Origin: Centrapalus pauciflorus
Taxonomy: Eukaryota > Streptophyta > Magnoliopsida > Asterales > Asteraceae
Direction: 5' to 3'
Length of the DNA: 64,000 nt
NCBI GenBank assembly: GCA_020465985.1
Contig: JAANYP010000192.1
Location: 1 to 64,000 of the forward strand
The notes below the pieces were generated by a model. That model was not told where the DNA came from and ran no database searches. It saw nothing but the letters and a program-made list of their open reading frames with translations. Numbering within the stretch: the first letter of the stretch is position 1; each line of letters opens with the position of its first letter. Below, piece after piece: positions 1 to 11,681 of the stretch. The translations under genes were made by a program, and so were the position numbers.

Positions 1-777
1 TGAAAAACACACTTGCACGTTCACTCTTGGTTTCAGCACTTAGCTTTCTTCACGCTTCTTTCTGTCCTTAGAAGCTTCCTTTTATACTCATTCAGAGGAT
101 CTAAGAGAAACATCTTCATTGGACGGAATGAAAAAGAGAAGTCTTGTTGAAAAGACAACATAACCTTTTCTGCACTTTTCTGAAAAGCAGACTTGTCTTC
201 ACATGTGCAGAACTTTTGTCTTTTTACTTTGTCTACTGTTGCATTGCCTTTAACTAATATAGGAATGTCAACTTTGCGTCTTTCTTCCTTGTAAAGGCCT
301 ATTTTGATATAAGAAAAAGGTCTGTCACCCTTTTTCAAATAACCTTTTGTCTTCATGTTACAGAACAGCGTGGGCAGGCTGAGCAGTTCTGTTTTCCACT
401 TTGTCTTCGACTTTGTAAACTGATCTTGTAGTCAAAAACAATACATGATGACTTGGAAACATATTCCATAAAGTGTTTAGCCTGTTCACGAAGAACAGAA
501 CACTTTAAAAATGCCCAAGCTGCTCAACAGTGTAGAGCAGCGTAGACAGTTTTATGTCCAGCCTGTTCAGCAAACAGAGCAGCTTGGACAAACTGTCTAA
601 GTTGCAACACATGCAACATATAGAACAGCTTTAGACTGATATTGCAAATCATTTTCAGGTTTCAATAAGACATATAACAGGCCTTAAATTCAACCTTCAA
701 ATGCATCAACAGGTTTGATTATAAATCTCCCCCTCAGATGTAGAACAGGTTTGACTGAGGCCTTTTTGTGCCTAACA
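1..777 (-). mobile_element. Sirevirus-type copia LTR, right part (continues off the left edge)
   Basis: This stretch matches the LTRs at 11682-12768, 25436-26473 and 39663-40757. It ends in the same CTAACA, so on the minus strand the LTR begins TGTTAGGC at 777. By alignment to the copy at 11682, position 1 corresponds to about 12003, so the missing LTR start should lie about 320 bases left of the window. A TATA-like TATAAAAGG (minus) is visible near 80-95. No polypurine tract flanks it at 778. It therefore looks like the outer end of an independently inserted copy or solo LTR rather than the 3' LTR of TE-A1, although an internally deleted TE-A1 is possible. Confidence 0.8.
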
Positions 778-2676
778 CTTATGCTTACAAGATTATGTTT
801 CAGACCAGACACATAGGCTACTCTTTTGAATACAGCAGCACCAGCTTGAAGAGTTCCATATCCTTCTGTGGATCCCTGGACATTGTCAACAAAGTTGACT
901 TTTGGCCCTTCTCCAGGCCTGAGTCATTCAGCAGATCCTTGCAACCTGCCATGTGGCCTGAGCAGCCGCTGTCCAAGTACCAAACTTGGGATGGTTGTTT
1001 GACCTGCAGAGTGTGATGGGAAAATATTAGTTATTTTTAGGGGAAATCATCGTAGGGATGAGTTCTCCTACTTCATCAACATTTGTTGATGGACCAGTAA
1101 TATCAACACTAATATTTCCTATCTGGATTGTATCAGCTTGGATACTATTCTCATTGACCATGTTACTTCCAACACTGCTGGTTTTTGCAATATTGGAACT
1201 AGCAGAGTCAATAGGCCTCAAGTCCTCAGTTTCAGGACAATCTTTGGCCATGTGTGTCTTCTTCCCACATGTATAACGTTTTCTCTTTTTGGCCTTTTTG
1301 GAAGAAGTACTTCTAGAAACACATTCTGAATAATTTTTGTTGAGCTTCTCAGTAGGTTTAGCAAACTTAATACTATTTTTAGAAGAATCAACACTTTGAA
1401 TGGAAGGCACAATGACAACAGCTTTACCTGTATCCTCTTTCCTCCTTTTAGGAGAACAGATATCAAATACATGAAGTTTGATTGGCCTTTGACCTTCCAC
1501 AGGTTTGGGAAACTTATTCCCAAATTTCTCAGGTTGAGCAATGGCTTTGCCTTTGCCCTTACTGAGATGTGATGGATGTTTCCTATCAACATAATCACTG
1601 CTTTTGGTTTTGAAAGACTTACCTTCATTTATAATCAATTTTCCACTATGATTTAAAAACTTATTTGAAATCACAGTAGATTTACTTTCAACATGAGACT
1701 TACCCCTGTTGAAATCAGGCTGCTTACCTTTTGAAAACTTTTTCTCAAAATGATCAGCATCAAAGGGATTAACAGGTCTCTAACTCTCAGCTTTAGACCC
1801 AGAGCCTGTCTTGTTAATAGGTTTAGTGTCCAAAGCTGCAGCTTGAACTGGTTTTCCTTTCTTTTGCTTGTGTGAACCAGATGAGCAATTAGCATACTGA
1901 TTTGATGGAGAACACATTTCATCATCAGTTTTTGGAGCTTTTTCACAAGCTGTCAGTGTTTTGAGGCCTGATAAACCTATTTATTGAGACTAGCTTTCCA
2001 TTTACTTTCTGACTGAAGGTACATGGAAGCTCACCAAGAGTGGATAAGTCTTTTTCCAGATTATTTATCTCAACAATTGAAGCTATTTTGTCAAGATCTC
2101 CTCCAAGATAGGCTTGGATTTGAGCAACGATTTGTTGACTAATACAATGATTGACTTTTTGTGCAGATTGGCACCAAGAGTCAACAATCTTTTGAAGATT
2201 GGCATGTTTTGTGTCTGTTTCTCTCTTTTCTTCTAATAAAATGGAATTGATGTGTTTTAATTCATCAAGTTCAGTTTCCAACTTATGGAAGCTGTCCAGT
2301 TTACTAGTTTTTATTTCAAGATCAGTTTTGAGCTTGGAGATTTCAGACAACAAAACATTATGCTTCTCAATAGCCGACTTTAGATCAACAAGTAGATATT
2401 CAAACATTTTAACTTTTTCATCAGAACTGTAAACCATAAAATTTTGTACCTTATACATCATTGATGGGTTCTAGTTCTCCAAGCTGCTGAGAGCCTCAAC
2501 TTCAGCCAGGTCTTTTTTGAAGTTGCTTGTTGATGGGACATCAGTGTTTGCCATTAGACAGTTGTTATCTTCTTCATCTGAAGATGAGTCAGATTCCTCC
2601 CAGTCACATGTCTCAGCCATGAGTCCCTTTTGTCTTGTATGGTTTGGATGTTGAGCCAACAGCTTTAGACACACAG
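778..2676 (-). pseudogene. TE-A1 gag C-terminal half and start of protease (copia, broken)
   Basis: Minus-strand remnant parallel to 36600-38570 of TE-A2. Reading from 2676 down it holds the acidic linker (SDSSSDEEDNN), a coiled-coil stretch near 1950-2460, a basic linker, and a second zinc knuckle (CGKKTHMAKDC, its first Cys lost) near 1220-1280. A protease start follows near 950-980 with an intact LDSGCSGHM motif. Gag packages the RNA and the aspartic protease cleaves the polyprotein. Several frames are needed to read it, so it is dead. A segment of roughly 90 bases present in TE-A2 near 38440-38540 is missing near 2630. TE-B interrupts it at 2676, just after the first zinc knuckle. Confidence 0.8.
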
Positions 2677-4380
2677 TGTAACATCCCTAATTTTTAGTGC
2701 ATGTAAATTACAAATTTTAAGGACTTACTTATTGTAAGAATGAATTATTATGTCAATTTAAGCAAATTTTGATCAAAATATCAGTTTAAATAAGAAAATA
2801 TAATGTCGAGGGGTATAAGGTGCAAATGGGTCAAAATAGAAATAAAAGAAGGGAAATCCTTCATTTTTCAAAAACCCATTCTCTCTCTACTCTCTCTCTC
2901 ACCGGTTTCTCTCTCTACTCTCTCTCTCTCTCTCTCTCTCGGCTTCAATCCAAGAACACACAAGAACCATCAAATTTGAAGTGCAAAATTGGAATTAAGT
3001 TGCAAATTAGGAACTATAACAACTGCAAGCAAAGATTCCAGGTAAAAATCATTCAATATTTCAAAATTTTGATGTTTGGGTTCATTTTTATAAGAAACCG
3101 AATCATAGGATTTTGATTCGAAATGTTGATGCATGTTACATATTTATGTTGCAATGTTAAAATCGAAGGTTGATGATATAGTGTACCAAGTTTCAGAATC
3201 AGATTCAAAGTCTAAGTATGATTTTGAAAGTTAGTGTGTGTGTTCTTCGAGACTTGTAGAAAATGGACACAAAAATGGGTTATTCTGGTGTGTTAGCGTT
3301 ATGATTTAAGTTAAAAGATAGCATATAAGTTCATATTTACAATTTCAGACTCAAACTTGCAAAAATAGTCAAAAAGTATAAATCTGGAAAATCTAGAAAA
3401 TTACTAAGTATGAACTCGGACCTGATGAACTCGGTCCGGATCTATCCGAATTCGGACCAGTATCCAAATTCGGATCAACAGTCATTTCGGTCCATTATAC
3501 CATTTTCGGACCCTAACCTATTTCGGACCATACTCAATCTGGACCAACACCTAGTTCGGACCAACAGTGACTTCGGACCACCCCCACGTCGGACCTTACC
3601 CAAATTCGGACCATCCGAATTCGGATGTGGTCTGAATTCACATCCAATTTCACTTAGTTTTCAGAATTTAAGTTTAAGCAATTACTGATATAAATTCACT
3701 ATTACACTTACTTACAGATCATTGTGGTGTTATCAAAACACACATTGATTCAGAGACACGATACACTGTACCAATCACTGTGAGTAATAGATTATCATTC
3801 TAACATTTATTGTCTTTGCATTCACGTTTACATATTCAATGGCATGTTCACATTGTTCATTACATCAATTGGCACTCATGATTGATTTGTTGTTATGATG
3901 CACACTCGTACTTGACATGTAACACACATGTAGCCAGCGTTCATTTGAAAGTGCATCTATTTACATCATGCTTGCACTGCATGATCATTACTTCACAGTC
4001 TGATGCGACCTGGACTGGGGCTGACAGCAGGCCACTGTTGGGGACTTATCATCCCACTCGTTATCCTGGTCAGGTTCGGCACATCCCCGATTAGCATTTG
4101 AACTGCCAACCCCATGCTTCCACTGCAAGGTTTTTCACATACTACGAGGCTTACACTGCCTGTTTTCACATACTACGAGGCTTACACTGTCTGTTTACAT
4201 ATACATTGGGGCTTACACTGCCCATGGTACGCAATGCTTGTAAAGAAATATTTGTTGAATGCATAATCTGTTATCTCACTAAGCAAATTAGCTTACTGTT
4301 GACTCATAATGTTTTCAGGCAAAGGCAAAGGTGTAGCAGGACCTTCTACATAAGCAATTCATTTCACAACTCAGTGTTCT
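2677..4380 (+). repeat. TE-B 5' LTR, 3' end deleted
   Basis: Aligns with the 3' LTR from its first base up to GTGTTCT at 4380 (matching 10361 in the 3' LTR). The last 230 or so bases of the LTR, the primer-binding site and the gag N-terminus are gone. A CT-rich tract lies at 2880-2940 and a 17-bp-period array of TTCGGACC at about 3451-3627. ORFs visible here recur in the 3' LTR and are not genes. Confidence 0.9.
3451..3627. repeat. 17-bp-period TTCGGACC array in TE-B LTR
   Basis: TTCGGACC or a one-base variant starts near 3451, 3469, 3486, 3505, 3522, 3538, 3555, 3572, 3588, 3605 and 3620, mostly 17 bases apart. Several copies extend to the palindrome TCCGAATTCGGA. A decayed copy lies at about 9400-9590 in the 3' LTR, and a related array is in TE-D. 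Confidence 0.8.
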
Positions 4381-4381
4381 A

Positions 4382-5127
4382 GCAAAGGCAAAAGTGTCAC
4401 ACATGTCATGGAATGAATTTAAGGAAGTATTCTCCCAGCAATACTGTCCTACTGATGAGAAACGCCGTCTCGAGGCGAAACTTCTGAACCTAACCCAAGG
4501 AGCAAGGACGGTTACATAATATGCCGTCGAGTTCACCCCGACTAGGCCTGTTCGCACCCCATCAAGTTGACACAGAGGAAAGAAAGATAGCCCGGTTTGA
4601 GGCCAGATTAGATTATGAGATTCGCCGAAGCATGAGTGGGGTTCGGTATACAACTTTTGCTGGATTACTGGAGGCTGCTCGAAATGTGGAGTAGATTGTT
4701 CTGTTATCCGGATACGTCATAGGGTCAGCCGCCGTAGCACCGACTCAACCGTCGCCACCAAAAAGGCAGCGGGAATCTGGATCATCCCGATTCTCTCCTC
4801 AATCCCATCAACAATCTTCATCACCCAAGAAGGGAAGGGCCTTTTCGGCCAGTTCGGAAATGAGAGACTGCAGGCGATGCAGAAAGGCGCACTCTGGGGA
4901 GTGTAAGACCCAAGACATGTACTGCTTCTGCTGTGGGCAAAAAGGCCATCACTGGGAGCATTGTCCTCGAAAAGACGATGCATGCTACAACTGCCATAGA
5001 ATTGGCCATTTTGCAAGGGACTGCCTGAAACCCCCACGAGATCAAAGCGTTCAGCAATCAACAACAAGATCTTATGCAGCTTCCACTGCTCGCAGGGATC
5101 AATCTCAAAGGGCTCCAACGATGGCAT
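4382..5127 (+). pseudogene. TE-B gag remnant (retrotransposon gag plus zinc knuckles)
   Basis: Begins inside the gag domain: from about 4408 the frame reads SWNEFKEVFSQQYCP and continues through a conserved LEAKLLNLTQG stretch before a TAA near 4516. A frameshift and a TAG near 4693 follow. The nucleocapsid part is open from 4860 and holds two complete CCHC knuckles, CFCCGQKGHHWEHC and CYNCHRIGHFARDC, preceded by a Cys-rich CRRC...C segment. Gag forms the particle and binds RNA. The N-terminal part of the domain was lost in the deletion that also removed the LTR end. Confidence 0.85.
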
Positions 5128-5785
5128 TCCAAATCACAGCTGAAGAAGCAAAAGATGTCCCGGAGGTGGTCACTGGTACGTTCTTTGTTAATTCCATTCC
5201 TGCACATATACCGTTTGATTCCGGAGCCAATCGTTCGTTTGTCTCCACTACATTAGCTCGTCTATTCAATATGCCTACTTCGAAACTGCAATTTGTACTT
5301 GACATAGAGACTGCTAGCAACATGTTAGTTAAAGCAGACAAGGTATATAGGAATTGCACATTACTTGTAGAGGATGTAGTGTTCAACATAGACTTAATTC
5401 CCATGGAGTTCGGGGAATTTGATGTTATAGTAGGCATGGACTGGTTGGTTCACAATGAGGCCCAGATTGTATGCAAGAAAAGAATGATTAAGATCACCAC
5501 TCCCGAGGGCCAAGACATTTTCATATATGCTGACAGACACAAAGGTGACTTGTGTCTCATTTCAATCGCAAAAGCCCGAAAGCATGTTGCCAAGGGTAGT
5601 CCTGCATATTTAGCCTATGCTGTCGATGCTAAGGCTGAAATTCAATCTCCATCCGCCATTCCTTTGTTTCTGAGTTTCCAGATGTCTTTCCAGAAAACAT
5701 CTCGGGATTGCCACCTGATCGTCAAGTGGAATTCCGCATTGATCTCATTCCTGGAGCTGCTCCGATAGCAAAGGCTACGTACCGT
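5128..5785 (+). pseudogene. TE-B retropepsin-like protease and link to RT (frameshifted)
   Basis: Continues in frame from the zinc knuckles. The aspartic protease active site is FDSGANRSFVS near 5213-5245 (D-S-G), and the conserved flap-side motif VIVGMDWL lies near 5425-5450. The usual linker between protease and RT (FPDVFPE-type) starts near 5670 but a frameshift between about 5660 and 5700 breaks it, and an in-frame TAA lies near 5786, just before RT. The domain is full length for the family, so damage is by small mutations rather than truncation. Confidence 0.85.
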
Positions 5786-5788
5786 TAA

Positions 5789-7065
5789 GCTCCCGCAGAA
5801 ATGCAGGAAATGATGAAGCAGTTGCAGGAGTTGCTCGATAAGGGATTCATACGCCCAAGTTCTCCTCCATGGGGCGCTCCTGTGTTATTTGTTAAGAAGA
5901 AAGATGGAACATTGCATATGTGCATCGATTACAGCGAACTCAATAAAGTCACAATCAAGAACAAGTATCCGTTGCCCCGGATTGATGATATCTTCGACCA
6001 GTTACAAGGCGCAAGCTACTTCTAGAAGATTGATCTTCGTTCGGGTTATCATCAACTCAAAGTACACCCAGATGATATTCCAAAGACGGCTTTCAGAACT
6101 CGTTACGGACACTACGAGTTTTTGGTAATGCCATTCGGTCTCACAAATGCGCCGGCTGTTTTCATGGATCTCATGAATCGAGTCTGCCGACCAATGCTCG
6201 ACAAATCTGTCATCGTGTTCATCGATGACATTCTCATCTATTCAAAGACCAAAGAGGATCACACAGCACATCTGAGAGAATTACTAGAGTTGCTACGCAA
6301 AGAGCGACTTTATGCCAAATTCTCGAAATGTGAATTCTGGTTGAGGCAGGTACGTCTCAACATTCGAAACAAATTTGATGATCCATATACTAAATTACAA
6401 ATTCTCTTTGTTAACTTGTACCTCCTAAACATCCAATTCAGATCCAATTCTTGGGGCACGTGATATCTGGTGCTGGGATTGCTGTTGATCCTGCAAAGAT
6501 CGAAGCTATCCAGAACTGGGAATCACCTCGCAACGCCTCAGAGATTCGTAGCTTTCTGGGATTGGCTTGTTATTACCGCCGATTCATCGAAGACTTCTCT
6601 AAAATCGTCGTTCCGCTTACAAAGCTTACTCGCAAGAATGCAACCTTCTTTTCGAAAGAAGAATAACAAGTTGCTTTCGATAATTTAAAGAAGTTACTAA
6701 GTGAAGCACCTGTTTTAGCCCTGCCTGAAGGAAACGATGACTTCGTAGTCTACACAGATGCATCAGGCATGGGTTTGGGTGATGTTCTGATGCAAAGAGG
6801 AAATGTCATAGCATATGCTTCCAGACAGCTCAAACCACATGAGAAGGGTTACTCTACTCATGATTTGGAGCTAACTGTTGTGACATTCGCTCTCAAACTA
6901 TGGAGGCATTACTTGTATGGAACCAAGTGTCAGCTCTACACCGATCACAAAAGTTTGAAATATAGATTCAATCAGAAGGACTTGAATATGAGGCAAAGAA
7001 GGTCAATGGAGTTGATAAAGACTACGACTGTGAAATTCTATACCATCCAAGGAAAGCCAACGTAG
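5789..7065 (+). pseudogene. TE-B reverse transcriptase and RNase H, with intron-like interruption
   Basis: RT starts with the GFIRPSSPPWGAPVLFVKKK motif and reaches the catalytic FIDDILIYS near 6218-6244. The frame then runs into a 92-bp segment (6350-6441) with GT...AG ends; both borders are in phase 0, and the frame resumes with the conserved LGHVIS motif. The RNase H domain has VYTDASGMGLG near 6750 and YTDHKSLKY near 6940-6965. Stops are visible at 6023-6025 and 6664-6666, and a frameshift near 7015. Enzymatic role: copying element RNA to DNA and removing the RNA strand. Confidence 0.88.
6350..6441 (+). other. Intron-like 92-bp segment inside TE-B RT
   Basis: The donor is CAG|GTACGT and the acceptor TTCAG|ATCC. 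The segment is AT-rich with a pyrimidine-biased 3' part and possible branch sequences (GTTAAC, CCTAAAC). Its length is not a multiple of three, yet leaving it out joins two conserved RT blocks in phase 0. The same place in TE-I (near 49800) is uninterrupted. A true intron fits best; a small insertion that happens to have such ends is the alternative. Confidence 0.7.
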
Positions 7066-8577
7066 TGGCTGACGCTCTAAGCAGAAAAGCATACTGCAAG
7101 GCATATTGTTATGCCTTGACTTCTACAATTCTGACATCAACAATCATAGACGATGTAAAGGCTGCTCAGTTGCAGGCCGTAAAGGAGGAGAATGTAAAGA
7201 ATGAAGATGTCAGAATTCAAATACCTTTAATGCAAGATGATGGAACTGGACTCAAAGGTGTGTACGGAGAGTTTGGGTTCCTAAGTTCAGGAACATGCGA
7301 GAAGTAATTCTTGAAGAAGCTCGCCAATCCAAATTATCAATTCATCCTGGTAGCACAAAAATGTACAACGACCTGAAAGCGGATTTCTGGTGGCTAGGGT
7401 TGAAAAGAGACGTTGGCAAATTTGTGGAAAGATGCAGAACGTGCAGATTAGTCAAAGCAGAGCACCAAAAGCCCTATGGTAGTATGCAACCTCTTCCTAT
7501 TCCAGAATGGAAGTGGGACCATATTACTATGGACTTCATAACAAAACCGCTTAAAACGCGTCGTCAACATGATGCCATACGGGTCATCGTGGACCGTCTG
7601 ACAAAATCTGCTCACTTCATTCCCATTCGGGAGACCTACTCACTGGACCGTCTTGCTCAGATCTACGTTAATGAAATCATCATTAGGCATGGTGTGACTA
7701 AGTCCATTGTCTCTGATCCAGTAGTAGATTCACTTCATATTTCTGGGCTGCTCTGCAAAACGGTTTTGGTACTCGTATCGCAATGAGTACTGCTTATAGA
7801 CCTCAATCTGATGGGCAGAGTGAAAGAACGATTTTAACTCTAGAAGACATGCTCAGAGCCTGTGTCATGGATTTGGGTGGTAACTGGGACGATCACCTCC
7901 CATTGGTTGAATTCTCCTACAACAACAGTTACCATTCAACCTTCAAGATGGCACCGTTTGAGTTCCTGTACGGCAGAAAGTGTAGGACTCCAACTTGTTG
8001 GAGGGAAACAGGAGAAAATCCTATCGCCGGACCAGCTTTGCTACAAGAGACCAATGAAAAGATACAACTCATTCGTCAATACATGAAAACGGCGCAAGAT
8101 CGACAAAAGAACTATCACGATTGCCGTCACAAAGCAATAGAATTCCAGAAGGATGATTGGGTCTATTTAAAAGATTCTCCGATGAAAGGTGTCACAAGAT
8201 TCGTAAAGCGAGGAAAGCTATCTCCTCGATTTGTTGGACCCTTCCGGATATTGGAAAGAGTTGGGAATCAGTCCTATCATTTGGACTTGCCGGAGGAATT
8301 GTCAGGTGTTCGCCCGGTCTTCCATGTTGGTTACTTAAGAAAAAGTCTGGTGCCCGAAAGGGAACCATGGATTGATCATTCAGAAATTAAGGTGGACGAA
8401 CGTCTAAGGTTCGATGATGAGCCGGAGTGCATCTTGGAAACAAAAGTCAAAAAGCTACGGAACAAAGAGATCAAAATGGTGATGGTCAAATGGAAGCATC
8501 ATAAGGAAGCTAATCACACTTGGGAATCAGAAGAAGACATGAAGACTAAGTACCCAAGTCTGTTTAGCGCAGCATGA
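7066..8577 (+). pseudogene. TE-B integrase with C-terminal chromodomain
   Basis: The zinc-binding region reads SIHPGSTKMYNDL then CRTCRLVKAEH; the first His of the usual HHCC set is not evident (EEARQSK at that place). The catalytic core shows ITMDFITK (first Asp), a damaged second Asp block near 7705-7740 where a small frameshift falls, and SERTILTLEDMLRAC (Glu). The last ORF (7783-8577) carries the GPFRILERVGNQSYHLDLP module and an intact-looking chromodomain near 8420-8565, with ECILETKV, VKWKHH and HTWESEED. In chromoviruses this domain directs integration toward particular chromatin. The stop is at 8575-8577, about 40 bases before the 3' LTR. Confidence 0.9.
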
Positions 8578-8614
8578 CTTCGCCGACGAAGTATAGGCGT
8601 GGTGGAGCCCATGC

Positions 8615-10593
8615 TGTAACATACCTAATTTTTAGTGCATGTAAATTACAAATTTTATGGACTTAATTATTGTAAGAATGAATTATTCGTCAATTTTAAT
8701 TAAGCAAATTTTTGGATCAAAAATAATCGGTTTAAAAGAAGAATAATGATTGTGAGGGGTGTAAGGTGCAAAAATGGGTCAAAATAGAAGTAAAGAAGGG
8801 AATCCTTCTGTTTTCAAAACCCTTCTCCTCTCTCTACTCTCTCTCTCACTGATGTCTCTCTCTAACTACTCTCTCTCTCTTCGGCTTCATCCAAAACACA
8901 CAAGATCAGCAAATTTGAAGTGCAAAAGTTTGGATTAAGTTTGCAATAGGAACTATAAACAACTGCAAGCAAAGATTCGAGGTAAAAAAAAAGCAGTCAA
9001 TATTTGTCAAAAAATTTTGATGTTGGGTTCGGTTTTTATAAGAAACCGAATCATAGGATTTTGATTCGAATGTGGATGCTTGTTACATAGTTATGTTGGC
9101 AAGGTTAAATCGAAGTTGTTAATGTAGTCTACCCAAGTTTTCAGAATCAAATTCAAGTCTACAGTATGAGATTTTGAAAGTTAGTGGTGGTGTTTCTTCG
9201 AGACTTGTAGAAAAGGGGACGACAAAATGGGTTATATTGGTTGTGTTAGTGTTATATTTTAACGTTCAAAGATAGCATATAAGTTCATATTTAACCAATT
9301 TCCGACTCAACCAGCGCAAAAATAGTCAACAGTCTGATCGAGAAAAGGTGGAAAATTACTAAGTATGAACTCCGACCTGATGAACATCTGTCCTAGATCC
9401 TCCGAAATTCGGACCAGTTATCCAAGTCCGGACAACAGCCAGTTTCGGTCCATATAATACATTTGCGGACCCTAACTATGTAGGGACCATAACGCATCAC
9501 GTACCAACCCCTAGTCGGACCACGTGACTTCGGACCACCCCCAGTTCGGACCCTTACGCCAAATCTTCGGACCATCCGCAATTCGGACAATTTGAATTCG
9601 AAATGTGGTCCGAATTCATATCCAATTTCACTTAGTTTTTAGAATTTTAGTTTTAAGCAATTACAGATATAAATTCACTATTCCCTTACTTGACAGATCA
9701 TTGTGGTGTTATCAAAACACACATTGATTCAGAGACACAATACACTGTACCAATCACTGTGAGTAATAGATTATCATTCTAACATTTATTGTCTTTGCAT
9801 TCACGTTTACATATTCAATGGCATGTTCACATCGTTCATTACATCAATTGGCACTCATGATTGATTTGTTGTTATGATGCACACTCGTACTTGACATGTA
9901 ACACACATGTAGCCAGCGTTCATTTGAAAGTGCATCTATTTACATCATGCTTGCACTGCATGATCATTACTTCACAGTCTGATGCGACCTGGACTGGGGC
10001 TGACAGCAGGCCACTGTTGGGGACTGATTATCCCACTCGTTATCCTGGTCAGGTTCGGCACATCCCCGATCAGCATTTGAACTCCCAACCCCATGCTTGC
10101 ACTGCATGGTTTTTCACATACTACGAGGCTTACACTACTTGTTTTCACATACTACGAGGCTTACACTGTCTGTTAGACATACATTGGGGCTTACACTGCC
10201 CATGGTTACGCAATGCCTGTAAAGAAATATTTGTTGAATGCATAATCTGTTATCTCACTAAGCAAATTAGCTTACTGTTGACTCATAATGTTTTCAAGCA
10301 AAGGCAAAGGTGTAGCAGGACCTTCTACTTAAGCAATTCATTTCACAACTCGGTGTTCTAAAAGCTACTTTGGTACATGGACGATGTAACTTTGGGGCTG
10401 GGATTTATGACTTTAAAACAATAATGATGTTGTAATAGTTAGACATAATCACTGTAGACACTTATATTTATTGCTTTAGTGTGGAACTGCTTAAATCTGA
10501 TTTAAGTATTCAATTTCAATTATCATATTATTCATTGGGTTGTTTGTTGATCCTGGTGATTCAATTATACTATCAAAATATGAGGGCGTCACA
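8615..10593 (+). repeat. TE-B 3' LTR (1979 bp)
   Basis: Begins TGTAACATACC after a G-rich stretch (GGCGTGGTGGAGCCC) that serves as the probable polypurine tract. Ends GCGTCACA, followed by the TSD copy CACAG. It is complete, whereas the 5' LTR lacks the last 230 or so bases. The central part (about 8630-9600) differs from the 5' LTR by many small indels, so the insertion is old or one LTR has mutated quickly. Confidence 0.9.
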
Positions 10594-10598
10594 CACAG

Positions 10599-11620
10599 TC
10601 AGCAGCTATATGGCCTGTTTTGCCACATTTAAAGCACTCAGCCTTAGTTTTATCAAATGCCTTCTTTTTTATGACACCTGACTTCTTCTGCAGCATTCTT
10701 CCACCAAACCTCGTCTTCTTTAATATTCTAATAAGCATTACAATCATTTGCTCATCATCTAATTCAGCAAGATCTTCACAGTCTTCCTCCTCAGACATTT
10801 ATTCCCTTTCATCATCTTCCTGTTGATCAGGTTGTGTGAAAACATCACACACCTGACCAGCAGGTTGTCTCATGCTGGCCAGTAAGGCAGCACCTCTTTT
10901 GGACATTTCCAAGGCATTTCTTTTCTGTTTCCTTGACTGCTCATCATTTAGTAAAGACCCATATAGATTTACAAGGTCGATACTTTTGATGGTGTCTGAA
11001 TTTCTTAGAATAGTAGATAAATAATTACATTCCACAGGCAGAATGTCTAAAAATTTGTTTACCAGAGTTAGGCTGTCCTTGGTGATCCCAACAGCTTTGA
11101 GATCATTGATTAGAGCAGTAAATCTGGTATAGGTTTCAGTGAGAGACACCTTTGGCTTTGCAAAGAAGAGTTCATACTGTCTAACAAGATTGTTGATCCT
11201 GTTATCCAGTGGGATAGTAGGACCATCATAGACGGTACACACAGTATCCCACATCTCATTTGCAGTCTTCATTTTCTCAACCTGTTTGAACACATCATCA
11301 GGAAGAGAAATAACCAGGTTGTTCCTAGCCTTTGCATCAAGAGCAACCAGCCTTTTGTCTTCATCAGACCATTGAGATTTTGCCTTTTCAAAGGTTCTGA
11401 TATCAGGAACAGCTCCTTTAGTAGTAGGAGTGATAGTAGTAATAGAAGTTGGCACATAGGGACCTTCCATTACTATCTCTAGCAGTTGTACGTCCAGATT
11501 CTCTAAATAGAGCATCATTCTGCACTTCCAACCAAAGAAGTTCTGATGATTGAACTTGGGGGGTTTGGCCATTGAACCATTGTCATAGTAAGAGGAGGAG
11601 CTGGCAGCATTGTTGTCCAT
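10599..11620 (-). pseudogene. TE-A1 gag N-terminal half (copia gag domain and first zinc knuckle)
   Basis: The ATG at 11620 starts MDNNAASSSS; a longer frame reaches back into the LTR but crosses the primer site and is not the likely start. The copia gag domain follows (KFNHQNFFGWKCRMMLYLE; then WDTVCTVYDGP, LVRQYELFFAKP and NLYGSLLNDEQ). One premature TAA lies at 10799-10801, after which the frame continues through an acidic segment to the first knuckle CFKCGKTGHIAADC near 10602-10643. TE-B breaks the gene right after it; the remainder is at 778-2676. The TE-A2 copy has the same layout. Confidence 0.88.
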
Positions 11621-11667
11621 GGGAAATAGGGAGAATGAGACATCTAGAGTTAACACACACTCTATCT

Positions 11668-11679
11668 GCTCTGATACTA
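11668..11679 (-). promoter_or_regulatory. TE-A1 primer-binding site, one base mutated
   Basis: On the minus strand TAGTATCAGAGC follows the LTR end by two bases. The intact tRNA-Met-type site at 39649-39660 reads TGGTATCAGAGC. Confidence 0.8.
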
Positions 11680-11681
11680 GT

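Larger units (their letters stand above)
2677..10593 (+). mobile_element. TE-B: Tekay/Del-type Ty3/gypsy chromovirus, inserted in TE-A1
   Basis: LTRs begin TGTAACAT and the element ends GTCACA. It is flanked by the 5-bp TSD CACAG at 2672-2676 and 10594-10598, and removing it restores the TE-A1 gag order seen at 38570 in TE-A2. Gene order is gag, protease, RT, RNase H, integrase, chromodomain, typical of Tekay/Del chromoviruses. The 5' LTR end, primer site and gag N-terminus are deleted. Several stops and frameshifts make it non-functional. RT holds a 92-bp intron-like segment. Confidence 0.93.

Noticed and set aside
33..356. ORF of about 107 codons, with relatives at 12110-12295, 25812-25997 and 40100-40282 (minus)
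   Set aside because: All lie at the same place in copies of one LTR; the frames differ in length and start, so they reflect LTR sequence and not a conserved gene.
3882..4382. Plus-strand frames of 70-166 codons here and at 9861-10361
   Set aside because: They repeat because they lie in the two LTRs of TE-B; the frame is open in one copy and split in the other, with no recognisable domain.
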